Under the pieces are notes generated by a model. It had not been told where the DNA came from. It did not search any database and was given only the letters and a program-made list of their open reading frames with translations. From CAZCBN01 sp964496975 (GTDB lineage Bacteria > Planctomycetota > Phycisphaerae > Phycisphaerales > UBA1924), in NCBI GenBank assembly GCA_964496975.1, contig CAZCBN010000035.1:1-28757 (forward strand): a DNA stretch of 28,757 nt, written 5' to 3'. Both the position numbers and the translations under genes were made by a program. Shown here in pieces: positions 17,261-28,100 of this stretch. How positions within the stretch are numbered: position 1 is the stretch's first letter; the number at the start of each line of letters is the position of its first letter.

Positions 17261-17490
17261 GGGGGCACCTCCGCTGGGCTTCGCCCGCGTGGACCGAACC
17301 GGGCCTGCTCGCGCTACGCGGGCCCGGGCGGGCCGGTTCGTGTCGCGCGGCGTTGACCTGTTGGCTGACCTATCGGCAGTTTCCGGTCCTGCGTGCAGGT
17401 GTCAAGACAGGTGTCCAGACAGACCGGATCGAATCGCCCCCGGCCCGCCGCTTCTCTCCCGGACGTGCGGCGGGGCGTAGTGTGGTGGGC
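17261..17490. promoter_or_regulatory. Divergent regulatory spacer between prkA and trmB with short repeats
   Basis: The spacer contains a 12-bp tandem repeat with one mismatch, GTGTCAAGACAG (17399-17410) and GTGTCCAGACAG (17411-17422). It also has an inverted repeat CCTGC-GT-GCAGG (17388-17399) and a direct repeat TGACCT (about 17354-17372). On the minus strand a consensus -35 TTGACA occupies 17405-17400, pointing toward prkA. Its matching -10 is unclear: the hexamer at the normal 17-bp spacing is AAACTG. This is the most plausible control region for prkA. No protein is evident here. Confidence 0.4.
17479..17484 (+). promoter_or_regulatory. Candidate -10 element (TAGTGT) of a leaderless trmB transcript
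   Basis: TAGTGT ends six bases before the ATG at 17491, and no separate Shine-Dalgarno precedes the start. No -35 element was found at normal spacing. Confidence 0.4.
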
Positions 17491-18237
17491 ATGTCGTTCG
17501 GACTGGGCCGCGGCAAATCCATGGACCCCGGTGTGGGGGAGGTCGCCGTCGGGCCGGCGGAGCTGCCGCCGTTGCCCGATGACATTTTGCAGAACCGCGA
17601 CGCGGGACGCATCGACCCGCGGGCGTGGTTCCCGCACCCCGAGCGGCCCCTGGAGCTGGAGATCGGCAGCGGCAAGGGCACGTTCCTTGTGCAGCAGGCC
17701 GAGCTGGAACCGGGGACGAACTACCTGGGCATCGAGTGGGCCCGCGAGTTTTACACGTACGCGGCCGACCGGGTGCGGCGGCGGCGCGAGGCGGGCAAGC
17801 TCTTCAACGTCAGGCTGTTGCACGCCGACGCGGTGGAGTTCATCCGCTGGCGCTGCCCGGCGGCGTGCGTGCGGGTGGTGCACCTGTACTTCTCGGATCC
17901 GTGGCCCAAGCCGCGGCATCACAAAAACCGGGTGGTGCAGGACGACTTCCTCGCCGAGGTGTGGCGGGTGCTTGTTCCGGGGGGAGAGCTGCGCGTCGTG
18001 ACCGACCACCCCGATTTGTGGGCGTGGGACGAGGCGCACTTTGCCCAGTGGACCGCCGGGGAACACACCAGCCCGGCGCGGCAGGTGGGTGGGTTTCCCG
18101 TGGTTCCCTTTGCACGGGTTGCCTTTGACCGCCCGGATTCGGCGGGTGAGGGCGAGCTGGTGGGTACGAACTTTGAACGAAAGTTCCGGGTGGAAGGCCG
18201 CGAGTTTTTCGCGGCGACGCTGCGGAAACTGATCTGA
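17491..18237 (+). CDS. trmB: tRNA (guanine-N7-)-methyltransferase
   Basis: 248 residues. TrmB uses AdoMet to methylate G46 in the tRNA variable loop. The AdoMet motif is LELEIGSGKGTFL (about 52-64), followed by NYLGIEWARE and the family signature LYFSDPWPKPRHHKNRVVQ (about 132-150), whose DPWPK and HHK residues bind and orient tRNA. RVLVPGGELRVVTDHPD and the C-terminal GTNFERKF (TxFE-type) complete the pattern. The ATG at 17491 is chosen because TAGTGT lies just upstream and the domain begins soon after; the frame is open further upstream without a ribosome site. The N-terminal 25 residues before LPDDIL are variable. It is divergent from prkA. The assignment is secure. Confidence 0.95.
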   Translation: MSFGLGRGKSMDPGVGEVAVGPAELPPLPDDILQNRDAGRIDPRAWFPHPERPLELEIGSGKGTFLVQQAELEPGTNYLGIEWAREFYTYAADRVRRRREAGKLFNVRLLHADAVEFIRWRCPAACVRVVHLYFSDPWPKPRHHKNRVVQDDFLAEVWRVLVPGGELRVVTDHPDLWAWDEAHFAQWTAGEHTSPARQVGGFPVVPFARVAFDRPDSAGEGELVGTNFERKFRVEGREFFAATLRKLI

Positions 18238-18301
18238 ACAAATTCTTGCAGAACCGCGACCGTTGCGGCAGGGGCGGGGCCGGCCGGCCGATGGACCGGG
18301 C

Positions 18302-20344
<2,043 letters not shown>

Positions 20345-20437
20345 GGCGGGGGCGGGGTTGCGGCTGAGGCGGGGTTTGGGTGGGGTTGGGAGCGGGGTTG
20401 GGGGTCGGGTTGGGGGTGGTTTGGCCGGGTGGGGCCG
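20345..20437 (+). repeat. G-run array with G-quadruplex potential
   Basis: This 93-bp spacer after the sensor-kinase stop contains about a dozen runs of three to five G, many in the pattern GGGGTTGGG with short T-containing spacers, all on the plus strand. It ends just before TACCAT (20439-20444). It could fold as G-quadruplexes in DNA or in a read-through transcript, or pause RNA polymerase. This is inferred from composition only. Confidence 0.6.
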
Positions 20438-20438
20438 G

Positions 20439-20444
20439 TACCAT
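20439..20444 (+). promoter_or_regulatory. Candidate -10 element (TACCAT) for the peptidase/ATP-grasp pair
   Basis: TACCAT lies 54 bases before the ATG at 20499, directly after the G-run array. The same hexamer precedes the decarboxylase operon. No matching -35 is seen because the upstream region is the G-rich array. Confidence 0.3.
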
Positions 20445-20498
20445 CCTCGCTCATCCCAAGGCCCCTGCGCGGTCGCACCGAGCGGGCCCGGAGCGGGG

Positions 20499-21410
20499 AT
20501 GGTCAGCCCGAAAGGGTGGTCCGTGGGCTCGGCGGCGTCGAGCGAGAACTTGCACGCGATTCGGCTGGAGATCAACCGCCAGCCGACGGATGAGACCTGC
20601 GGGCCCACGTGCCTGCACGCGGTCTATCGGTACTTCGCGGACGCGGTCGAGCTGGGCGAGGTGGTGGCGACGGTGCCGATGCTGGGCGTGGAGCTGGGCC
20701 GCGGGACGACGGCGGCCGCGCTGGGGTGCCACGCGCTGGGGCGTGGGTACCGGGCGACGCTCTACACGTTTGACCTGAACGTGTTCGACCCGACGTGGTT
20801 CCCCGCTGAGGGGGAGGACGCGGCGGCCGACCGCGACCTGCTGCTGGCCAAGCTGCGGGCCCAGGCGGAGGCGAAGGGGTCGGCGAAGCCCAAGCTCGCG
20901 GCGAGCACGCGGTGGTACAGCGAGTTTTTGGAGGCGGGGGGCGAGGTGCGGATGCGGGACCTGACCGCGCCGCTGCTGAGCGGGTTCTTGCGGCGGGGCG
21001 TGCCGGTGCTGACGGGGCTGAGCGCGACGTACCTGTATCGTGAGTCTCGCGAGCACGGGCCGGCGGACGTGCCGGACGACGTTCGGGGGGAGCCGCAGGG
21101 GCACTTTGTGGTGCTGTGCGGGTACGACGCGGCGCACCGGCGGGTGCGTGTGGCGGACCCGCTCGGGGACGACCCGCCGTTCTTTGCGCGGATTTATGAG
21201 GTTCCGATGGCGCGGGTGGTGGGTGCGATCATGCTGGGGGTGCTGACGCACGACGCGAACCTGCTGGTGATCGAGCCGGGGCGGCCGCATGGTGGTGGCG
21301 GCGCACCCGGGGAGTCTTCTGGTCCCGTGCCGCGGCCGTCAGCCGCCGGGGCCCGTTCACGGCACGACGACGGCACGGAGGCGAGCCCGAAGGGGCCGGC
21401 CGCGCGGTGA
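20499..21410 (+). CDS. C39-like cysteine peptidase, partner of the RLAN/ATP-grasp protein
   Basis: 303 residues from the ATG at 20499, which has GGAG five bases upstream. The papain-fold triad is readable: Gln28 and Cys34 in RQPTDETCGPTCL, His202 in GHFVVLCGYD and Asp220 in VADPLGDD. This matches C39-type peptidases or related papain-like enzymes. There is no signal peptide or ABC-transporter fusion, so it is probably cytosolic and not a bacteriocin exporter. The last 45 residues are low-complexity Gly/Pro/Ser and probably disordered. The stop overlaps the GTG start of the ATP-grasp gene (GTGA), implying coupled translation. A peptidase next to an RLAN-RimK ligase is a neighbourhood I recall being noted in surveys of ATP-grasp amidoligases. 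The likely theme is making and trimming of a peptide tag or small peptide, which is inference. Confidence 0.82.
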   Translation: MVSPKGWSVGSAASSENLHAIRLEINRQPTDETCGPTCLHAVYRYFADAVELGEVVATVPMLGVELGRGTTAAALGCHALGRGYRATLYTFDLNVFDPTWFPAEGEDAAADRDLLLAKLRAQAEAKGSAKPKLAASTRWYSEFLEAGGEVRMRDLTAPLLSGFLRRGVPVLTGLSATYLYRESREHGPADVPDDVRGEPQGHFVVLCGYDAAHRRVRVADPLGDDPPFFARIYEVPMARVVGAIMLGVLTHDANLLVIEPGRPHGGGGAPGESSGPVPRPSAAGARSRHDDGTEASPKGPAAR

Positions 21411-22867
21411 GCACGCTGATCGTGGTCGACAACCCGGGCCGCTGGCCGCTGACGATCCCCGGGGCGGAGGTCGTGGCGGCGCGACGGTACCTGACAGACC
21501 CCGCGTTCGCGAACGGGTCGACGCGCAAGGTGTTCAACCTGTGCCGGAGCTACCGGTACCAGGCGAGCGGGTACTACGTGAGCCTGCTGGCCGAGGCGCG
21601 GGGGCACCGGGTGATGCCGTCGGTGGGCACGCTGCAGGACATGCGGCTCGCGCCGGTGCTGCGCGTGGCGGGGCAGGACCTGAGCGAGCTGATCCAGCGG
21701 TCGTTCAAGCCGCTGCGGAGCGACTCGTTCGAGTTCAACATCTACTTCGGGCGGTCGCTGACGAGCAAGTACGACCCGCTGGCGCAGGCGTTGTTCAACC
21801 AGTTCCCGGCGCCCTTCCTGCGGACGCGGTTCGAGAAGAACACGGAGTGGGAGATCGACTCGGTGAAGGTGATCGGCGCGGCCGACATCCCCGACGCCGA
21901 CCGGCCCTTCATCATCGAGCAGGCGCAGAAGTACTTCGAGAAGCCCTTCCGCAAGCCGCGGCGGAAGCGGTCGATGCGGTACGACATGGCGATCCTGCAC
22001 GACCCGGCGGAGAACCCGGCGACGAGCGACGAGAAGGCGCTGAAGAACTTCGTCGACGCCGCCGAGTCGGTCGGCATCGAGGCCGAGCTGATCCGCAAGG
22101 ACGCCTACGGCCGCGTGGGTGAGTTCGACGCGCTCTTCATCCGCGAGAACACGGGCGTCACGCACCACACCTACCGCTTCAGCAGCCGGGCCGCGGCGGA
22201 GGGGCTCGTCGTGATCGACGACCCCGTCAGCATCGTGCGCTGCACGAACAAGGTGTTCCTCGCCGAGCTGCTCGAGCGCAAGGGCATCCCCACGCCCCGC
22301 ACGTTCGTCTTCAGCGAGGAGACGGCGGGCGAGCTGGCCGACCGCATCGGCTTCCCCTGCGTCGTGAAGCAGCCCGACAGCTCCTTCAGCGTGGGCGTGG
22401 AGAAGATCGAGTCGCCCGAGGACTTCGAGCGGCGCAAGGAAGAGATCTTCGACAAGAGCGAGCTGCTCCTCGCGCAGGAGTTCGTCCCCACCGAGTTCGA
22501 CTGGCGCATCGGCGTGCTCAACGGCGAGCCCCTCTACGTCTGCAAGTACTACATGGCCCGCAAGCACTGGCAGATCCTCAAGCGCGAGGGGGGCAAGGTG
22601 ACGACCGGCACCGCCGACGTCATGCCCGTGCACGAGGCGCCCAAGGAGGTCGTCAAGCTCGCCGTCAAGGCGGCGCGGCTCATCGGCGACGGCCTCTACG
22701 GCGTCGACATGAAAGAACTGGGCGGCAAGCGCGGCCGCCCCGTCGTCATCGAGATCAACGACAACCCCACCATCGAGTCGGGCGTCGAGGACCGCGTGCT
22801 GGGCGACGCCCTCTACGAACGCATCATGCTGCACTTCCTGCGCAAGCTGGAGTCGTGGGGGGTGTAG
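21407..22867 (+). CDS. RimK-like ATP-grasp ligase with N-terminal RLAN domain
   Basis: 486 residues from a GTG at 21407 inside the preceding stop (GTGA overlap). The N-terminal region (about 1-165) begins STLIVVDNPGRWPL and contains KVFNLCRSYRYQASGYYVSLLAEARGH. This is typical of the RLAN domain found before RimK-like ATP-grasps. The second half starts MAILHDP (about residue 193) and carries the ATP-grasp elements: KVFLAELLERKGIPTPRTFV, PCVVKQPDSSFSVGVEKI, LLAQEFVPTEFDWRIGVLNG, GLYGVDMKELGG and the metal-binding VIEINDNP (E-x-N, about 450). RimK-type enzymes join an amino acid, often glutamate, to a carboxylate through an acylphosphate. The acceptor here is unknown. Codon composition drifts from G-rich in the first third to C-rich later. 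The RLAN-RimK call is confident, the substrate is not. Confidence 0.9.
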   Translation: MSTLIVVDNPGRWPLTIPGAEVVAARRYLTDPAFANGSTRKVFNLCRSYRYQASGYYVSLLAEARGHRVMPSVGTLQDMRLAPVLRVAGQDLSELIQRSFKPLRSDSFEFNIYFGRSLTSKYDPLAQALFNQFPAPFLRTRFEKNTEWEIDSVKVIGAADIPDADRPFIIEQAQKYFEKPFRKPRRKRSMRYDMAILHDPAENPATSDEKALKNFVDAAESVGIEAELIRKDAYGRVGEFDALFIRENTGVTHHTYRFSSRAAAEGLVVIDDPVSIVRCTNKVFLAELLERKGIPTPRTFVFSEETAGELADRIGFPCVVKQPDSSFSVGVEKIESPEDFERRKEEIFDKSELLLAQEFVPTEFDWRIGVLNGEPLYVCKYYMARKHWQILKREGGKVTTGTADVMPVHEAPKEVVKLAVKAARLIGDGLYGVDMKELGGKRGRPVVIEINDNPTIESGVEDRVLGDALYERIMLHFLRKLESWGV

Positions 22868-22887
22868 GCGGGAAGGAAGCGGCCGCC

Positions 22888-22915
22888 TTGCTCTTCCGCG
22901 GCGTGCCGGTAGGCT
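22888..22915 (+). promoter_or_regulatory. Candidate promoter (TTGCTC, 16 bp, TAGGCT) of a leaderless transcript
   Basis: TTGCTC at 22888-22893 and TAGGCT at 22910-22915 are separated by 16 bp, and the ATG follows six bases after TAGGCT. There is no Shine-Dalgarno between them. This is the best -35/-10 pair among the candidate leaderless promoters in the window. Confidence 0.45.
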
Positions 22916-22921
22916 TTCGCC

Positions 22922-25093
22922 ATGCCACGCCCCGTCACCCTCTTCACCGGACAGTGGGCCGACCTGCCCCTCGATGACCTGATGCCCAAGGCCCGCGCGA
23001 TGGGCTTTGACGGCCTCGAGCTCGCCTGCTGGGGCGACCACGTCGACGTGCCCCGCGCCGCGGCCGACGCGGCGCACGCCCGGCGCATCCGCGAGCGGCT
23101 CGCGGCGCACGGGCTCGCGCTCTTCGCCGTCTCCAATCACCTCGTGGGCCAGTGCGTGTGCGACCCCATCGACGAGCGGCACCGCTCCATCGTGCCCCCC
23201 GAGGTGTGGGGCGACGGATCGCCCGAGGGCGTGCGCACGCGCGCGGCCGAGCGGCTCATGCAGACCGCCGACGCGGCGAAGAACATGGGCGTGGCCGTCG
23301 TCAACGGCTTCACCGGCTCGCCCGTGTGGCACAAGCTGTACTTCTTCCCCCCCACCTCCGCCGCGGAGATCGACGCGGGGTACCGCGAGTTTGCCCGCCG
23401 CTTCCGGCCCATCCTCGACCACTTCGCGGCCCGCGGCGTGCGCTTCGCCCTCGAGGTGCACCCGACGGAGATCGCGTACGACACCATCACCGCCCGGCGC
23501 GCGCTCGAGGCCCTGGACCACCACCCCGCGTTCGGGTTCAACTTTGACCCGAGCCACCTCGTCTGGCAGGGCGTCGACCCGGCGCGGTTCATCGACGCGT
23601 TCCCCGACCGTGTCTTTCATGCGCACATGAAGGACGCCAAGCGACGCCCCGGCGGCGAGGCGAGCATCCTCGGGAGCCACCTCCCCTTCGGCGACCCGCG
23701 GCGCGGGTGGGACTTTGTCTCGGTGGGCCGGGGCGAGGTGAACTTTGACGAGATCATCCGCGCGCTCAACCGCGCGGGGTACCAGGGCCCGCTCTCCGTG
23801 GAGTGGGAAGACTCGGCGATGCACCGCGAGCACGGCGCGGCCGAGTCGGCGCGGCACGTCCGATCTGTTGATTTCCCAGCGGCGAACGCGGCCTTCGACG
23901 CCGCCTTCAACCGGTTACACCCCATGACCACCGCACACCCACACCCCCGCGCCCGCACCCTCCGCTACGGCATGGTCGGGGGCGGGAAGGGCGCGTTCAT
24001 CGGCCCGGTGCACCGCATGGCGATCGCGCTCGACGGGCGGGCGCACCTGGCGGCCGGCGCCCTCAGCAGCCGGCCCGAGGCCGCGCACGCCTCGGCCTCG
24101 GCGCTGGGCCTCTCGGCGGAGCGGGGCTACGCCGACTGGCGCGCGATGCTGGCGGCCGAGCGCGCGCGGCGGGACGATCGGCTCGACTTTGTCGTCGTCG
24201 TGACGCCCAACCACACGCACGCGGAGATCGCCGAGGGCTTTCTTGACGCGGGCTTCGCCGTCGTGCTCGACAAGCCCATGGTGACGACGAGCGCCGAGGC
24301 GCAGCGGCTGCGCGAGGCCGAGCGCCGCGGCGGGGCGTTTCTCGCCGTGACGTACAACTACAGCGGGTACCCGATGGTGCGCGCGGCCGCGGACGTTGTG
24401 CGCAGCGGCGGCCTCGGCGCGGTGCGCAAGGTCATCGCGGAGTATCACCAGGGCTGGCTCAGCACCGCCCTCGACGCGCAGGGGCACAAGCAGGCCGCGT
24501 GGCGCACCGACCCCGCGCAGGCCGGCGCGGCGGGGTGCCTGGGCGACATCGGCACGCACGCGGCGCAGCTCGTGCGCGTGGTCACGGGGCTGGAGATCGA
24601 GTCGCTCTCGGCCGACCTGGCGGCGCTCGTGCCGGGGCGGAGGCTGGACGACGACGCGTCCGTGCTGCTGCGATTCAAGGAGGCGCACGGCGTGCGCGCC
24701 CGCGGCGTGCTCACCGCGTCGCAGATCGCCTACGGCGAGGAGAACAACCTGACGCTCCGCGTGTACGGCGAGCGCGGCGCGCTCGCCTGGCGGCAGGAAG
24801 AGCCCAACACCCTCGTGCGCACGCGGGCGGACGGTGTGCGCGAGACGCTGACACGCGGCTCGGCGGGGCTGGGTGAGGCGGCGGCGCAGGCCGTGCGCAT
24901 CCCGCCGGGGCACCCCGAGGGCTTCATCGAGGCGTTCGCGAACGTGTACGCGGGCGTGTGCGATCGGCTGCTGGGCGTGGCGAGCACGCGGGCCGAGCGG
25001 GTGCCGGGGTGGGCCGACGGGGCGGAGGGCGTGCGGTTCATCGAGGCGGCGGTGAAGTCGTCGGCCGCGGGCGGGGGGTGGGTGTCGGTGTGA
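22922..25093 (+). CDS. Fusion of a sugar phosphate isomerase/epimerase-type TIM barrel with a Gfo/Idh/MocA oxidoreductase
   Basis: 723 residues in one uninterrupted frame. Residues 1-335 are a xylose-isomerase-like/AP-endonuclease-2 barrel. Likely metal ligands are Glu178 (ALEVHPTE), Asp209 (NFDPSHL), His235 (FHAHMKDA) and Glu294 (SVEWEDS). Residues about 340-723 are a Gfo/Idh/MocA oxidoreductase, with dinucleotide loop GMVGGGKGAFIG (about 348-359), VVTPNHTH, the catalytic-type lysine in LDKPMV (Lys451) and GDIGTHAAQLV (His546). The two modules are usually separate, often neighbouring, genes in sugar and inositol catabolism. Here they are joined by a short linker around LHPMTTAHPHPRAR, whose internal ATG (23924) may be the relic of a separate start. 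The likely role is interconversion and NAD(P)-dependent oxidation of a sugar or cyclitol; the substrate is unknown. No transporter or regulator for it is adjacent. Confidence 0.9.
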   Translation: MPRPVTLFTGQWADLPLDDLMPKARAMGFDGLELACWGDHVDVPRAAADAAHARRIRERLAAHGLALFAVSNHLVGQCVCDPIDERHRSIVPPEVWGDGSPEGVRTRAAERLMQTADAAKNMGVAVVNGFTGSPVWHKLYFFPPTSAAEIDAGYREFARRFRPILDHFAARGVRFALEVHPTEIAYDTITARRALEALDHHPAFGFNFDPSHLVWQGVDPARFIDAFPDRVFHAHMKDAKRRPGGEASILGSHLPFGDPRRGWDFVSVGRGEVNFDEIIRALNRAGYQGPLSVEWEDSAMHREHGAAESARHVRSVDFPAANAAFDAAFNRLHPMTTAHPHPRARTLRYGMVGGGKGAFIGPVHRMAIALDGRAHLAAGALSSRPEAAHASASALGLSAERGYADWRAMLAAERARRDDRLDFVVVVTPNHTHAEIAEGFLDAGFAVVLDKPMVTTSAEAQRLREAERRGGAFLAVTYNYSGYPMVRAAADVVRSGGLGAVRKVIAEYHQGWLSTALDAQGHKQAAWRTDPAQAGAAGCLGDIGTHAAQLVRVVTGLEIESLSADLAALVPGRRLDDDASVLLRFKEAHGVRARGVLTASQIAYGEENNLTLRVYGERGALAWRQEEPNTLVRTRADGVRETLTRGSAGLGEAAAQAVRIPPGHPEGFIEAFANVYAGVCDRLLGVASTRAERVPGWADGAEGVRFIEAAVKSSAAGGGWVSV

Positions 25094-25128
25094 GGCGTCG
25101 TTGGCGTGCGCGGGGAGGCGGCGCGCGA

Positions 25129-28100
25129 TCAGGCGGGCTGGAGCGCCTGCGGGCGCGCGGGGCGGGCCGTCGGGGCCTTGGTGCGTGAGGGGCGGGCGGG
25201 CGTTTGCGGCGTGCCCGGGTCCTTGGCAAAGACGGCCTTCAGCCCGTCCACGGCCTGCAGCGCGAGGCTGAAGAGCATCGGGACGAGGACGAGCGTGAAG
25301 ACGGTGCTGACGAGCAGCCCGCCGACGACGACGCTGCCCAGGCCGCGGTACATCTCGCTGCCGGCGCCTGGGAAGAGGACGAGGGGGAGCATGCCGCCGA
25401 CGCTGGTGAGGACGGTCATGCAGATGGGGCGCACGCGGGTGCGGACGCTTTCTTTGATGGCGAGCAGAGGGGGCAGGGCCTGGACCTTGTCGTCCTCGGC
25501 CTCGCCGACGCCGCGCATGAAGTTGAGCGCCTGGTAGACGAGGATGATCGCGTTGTTGACCACGACGCCGATGAGCAGGACGAAGCCGAGCATGGTGAGC
25601 ACGTCGAGGTTCTGCGGGGCCTTGGTGGGGTCTTGCAGGCTCAGGACGTGGACGAGCCGCAGGCCGGCGAAGCCGCCGACGACGGCGAGCGGGACGCTGA
25701 ACATGATGACGAACGGGTAGAGCCAGCTCTCAAAGAGCGCGCACATGAGAAGGTACGTGACGAGCAGGGCCCAGACCATGCGGGCGAGAACAAGCTGAGG
25801 CTGCCAGCCCAGCAGCAGCATGGGGATGCCCGCGGCGAGGACGAGGGCGAGGGCGCCGACGGCGCCGTAGGCCATCGCGGGGCTCTTGCGCCGCACCGCG
25901 CGGGCGGCGGCGTACACCGCGACGCCCACGCCGGCGAGCGCGACGGCCGCGGTGAGGCCAAAGATGATGCGCTGCACGGGCGTGGTCGGCGCGCCGGGCT
26001 CGGGCGCGCGGCCGAAGAGGGCGGTGCGGACCTCGTCGAGTTTCGCCGCCGTGCCCTCCAGGCGGAAGGCCATGGTGGCGGGGTTCCAGAGATCGGCGTT
26101 GGCCTGCAGCGGGGCGAGGACCTCGGCCCGGACGGCGGCCTCGAGCTCCTCCACGGTCTGGCCTTCCTGCGGCTGGAAGAGAATCGTGACGGCGGGCTGC
26201 TCCTCGATGCGCTGGATGTCTTGCGGGCCCAGGCCCGGGACGATGCTGACAAGCGTGTCGAGCGGGACGACGCGGCCCGAGGGCGTGGCGACGGGAATGG
26301 AAGCAAGGGCCTGCGCGGTCTCCAGCTTTCCGCCGGGGGGGACGAGGGCGAGGTCGATGCTCTGGCCCAGGTGCTTGTAGTCGCCGACGAGCGCGCCATC
26401 AAAGAGGGCGCGGACGACGGTGCCGACGTCCTCGGTGCGCACGCCCAGCTCGCGGGCGCGGTCGGTGAGCTCGAGGCGGTACTCGGGCTGGAGGAGGTTG
26501 AAGTTGGAGGGGTCGGCGCGGACCTTGTCAAAGCCGAAGCGCTGGCCCGCGATGGACATGGCAAAGGCCGCGGCGCGGCGGACGGGCTCGACGGCGGGGC
26601 CGGTGATCTCGACGTTCACGGTGTTGCCGCCGCCCACGCCCCGGCCGAAGATGCTGGACTGGCTCACGAAGGCGTAGGCGTCGGGCAGGTTCGCGGCGGC
26701 GTTCTGCATGAGCTGGCCGACGGGGACGACAACCTCGGGCAGCTCGCTGGAGCCGCCCATGAACATGAACCCGCCGCGGGCGCCGATGAAGAGGTGGTTG
26801 ACGGGGACGGGGTCAAACGGCTCGAGGGGCTTGTTGGCCTTGCGGTCAAAGCGGGCGATGGGGGGCAGGCTCTGGTAGGAGGCGGGGTCGGCGGCGGTGG
26901 CCTCGACGTAGGGCTGGCTCGGGCCCTCGATGCGCTCGGCGATGCGCTCCATCTCGTCGACCGAGAGGCCCGGGGGGATGAGGATGCTGCCGAAGACGAG
27001 GTTCTTGTTGCCGGCGGGCAAGTAGTCCAGCGGCGGGGCGAGCAGCACGGCGCCGCCGACGCTCGCGCCCGTCATCAGCAGGATGATGGCGGGGCGGACG
27101 GTCCAGCCGCGCCAGCCGGTGATGGACCAGTGCACCGCGTTCGCGATGCCGCGGGTGAGCGAGCCGCAGAGGGCGTCGGCGCCGAAGCCGCGCTGCCACC
27201 ACTTGCCGAGCAGCGTTCGGTCGCGGCCGTGCGGGCGGAGGAAGGCGGCGCACGCCGCGGGGATGACGGTGACGGAGACGACGAGGCTCAGCAGGACGCT
27301 CGCGACGATGGCGAGCGAGAGGTCGCGGAAGAGCTGGCCCGCCTCTTCCTGGATCGTGAGCACGGGGACGAAGACCGCGGCGGTGGTGAGCGTGCTGGCG
27401 AGGATGGCGCCCCAGACCTCCTTGCCGCCCAGGTAGGCGGCGCGGGCGGGGGGGTCGCCGTTCTGCAGGCGGCGGTAGATGTTCTCCAGCACGACGATGG
27501 CGTTGTCCACCACCATGCCGACGGCGAACGACAGGCCCGCCAGCGAGATGATGTTCAGCGTGCGGCCCAGGGCCAGCATGACGAGAAAGGTGCCGATGAC
27601 CGAGATGGGGATGGCGACCGAGATGATCGTCGTCGAGACAATGGATCGGAGGAAGACGATGAGCACCGCCGCGGCGATGGCGCCGCCGATGTAGAGGTTG
27701 CTGGTGACGAGGCCCACGGCGGAGTCGATGTACGTCGTCTCGTCGTACACCTGGCGGATGCGCAGGTGCGGGCCGATCTCGGCAAACTCGGCGGGGGGAA
27801 GGCGGGGCAGCACCTCCTCGCGCACGCGGGCGACGCGGTCGCGCAGGGCCTGCATCACCTCAACGACGTTCGCGCCGCTCTGGCGGATGACGTTCATCGC
27901 GATGCTGGGGTGGCCCAGCGTGCGGACGAAGCCGCGCCGCTTCTGGTAGCCGATGTCGACCGTCGCGACGTCGCGGACGTAGACGGGCATGCCGTCGCGG
28001 TAGGCGACGACGGTGTCGAGGATCTGCCTGGGGTCGTCGTACTGGCCGATGACGCGGACGCGGTAGTCGCGCTTCCCCTCGGCGATGGCGCCGGCGGAGA

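Noticed and set aside
18238..18301. Terminator after trmB
   Set aside because: Only a 4-bp CCGC/GCGG stem with no T-tract was found.
20499..21410. Bacteriocin export peptidase (C39 of an ABC exporter)
   Set aside because: No transmembrane or ABC ATPase domain follows and no leader-peptide ORF is evident; the partner is an ATP-grasp ligase.
21194..23857. 887-residue minus-strand open frame
   Set aside because: Antisense to three genes with readable catalytic motifs; its translation is Arg/Val/Leu/His-rich without domains.
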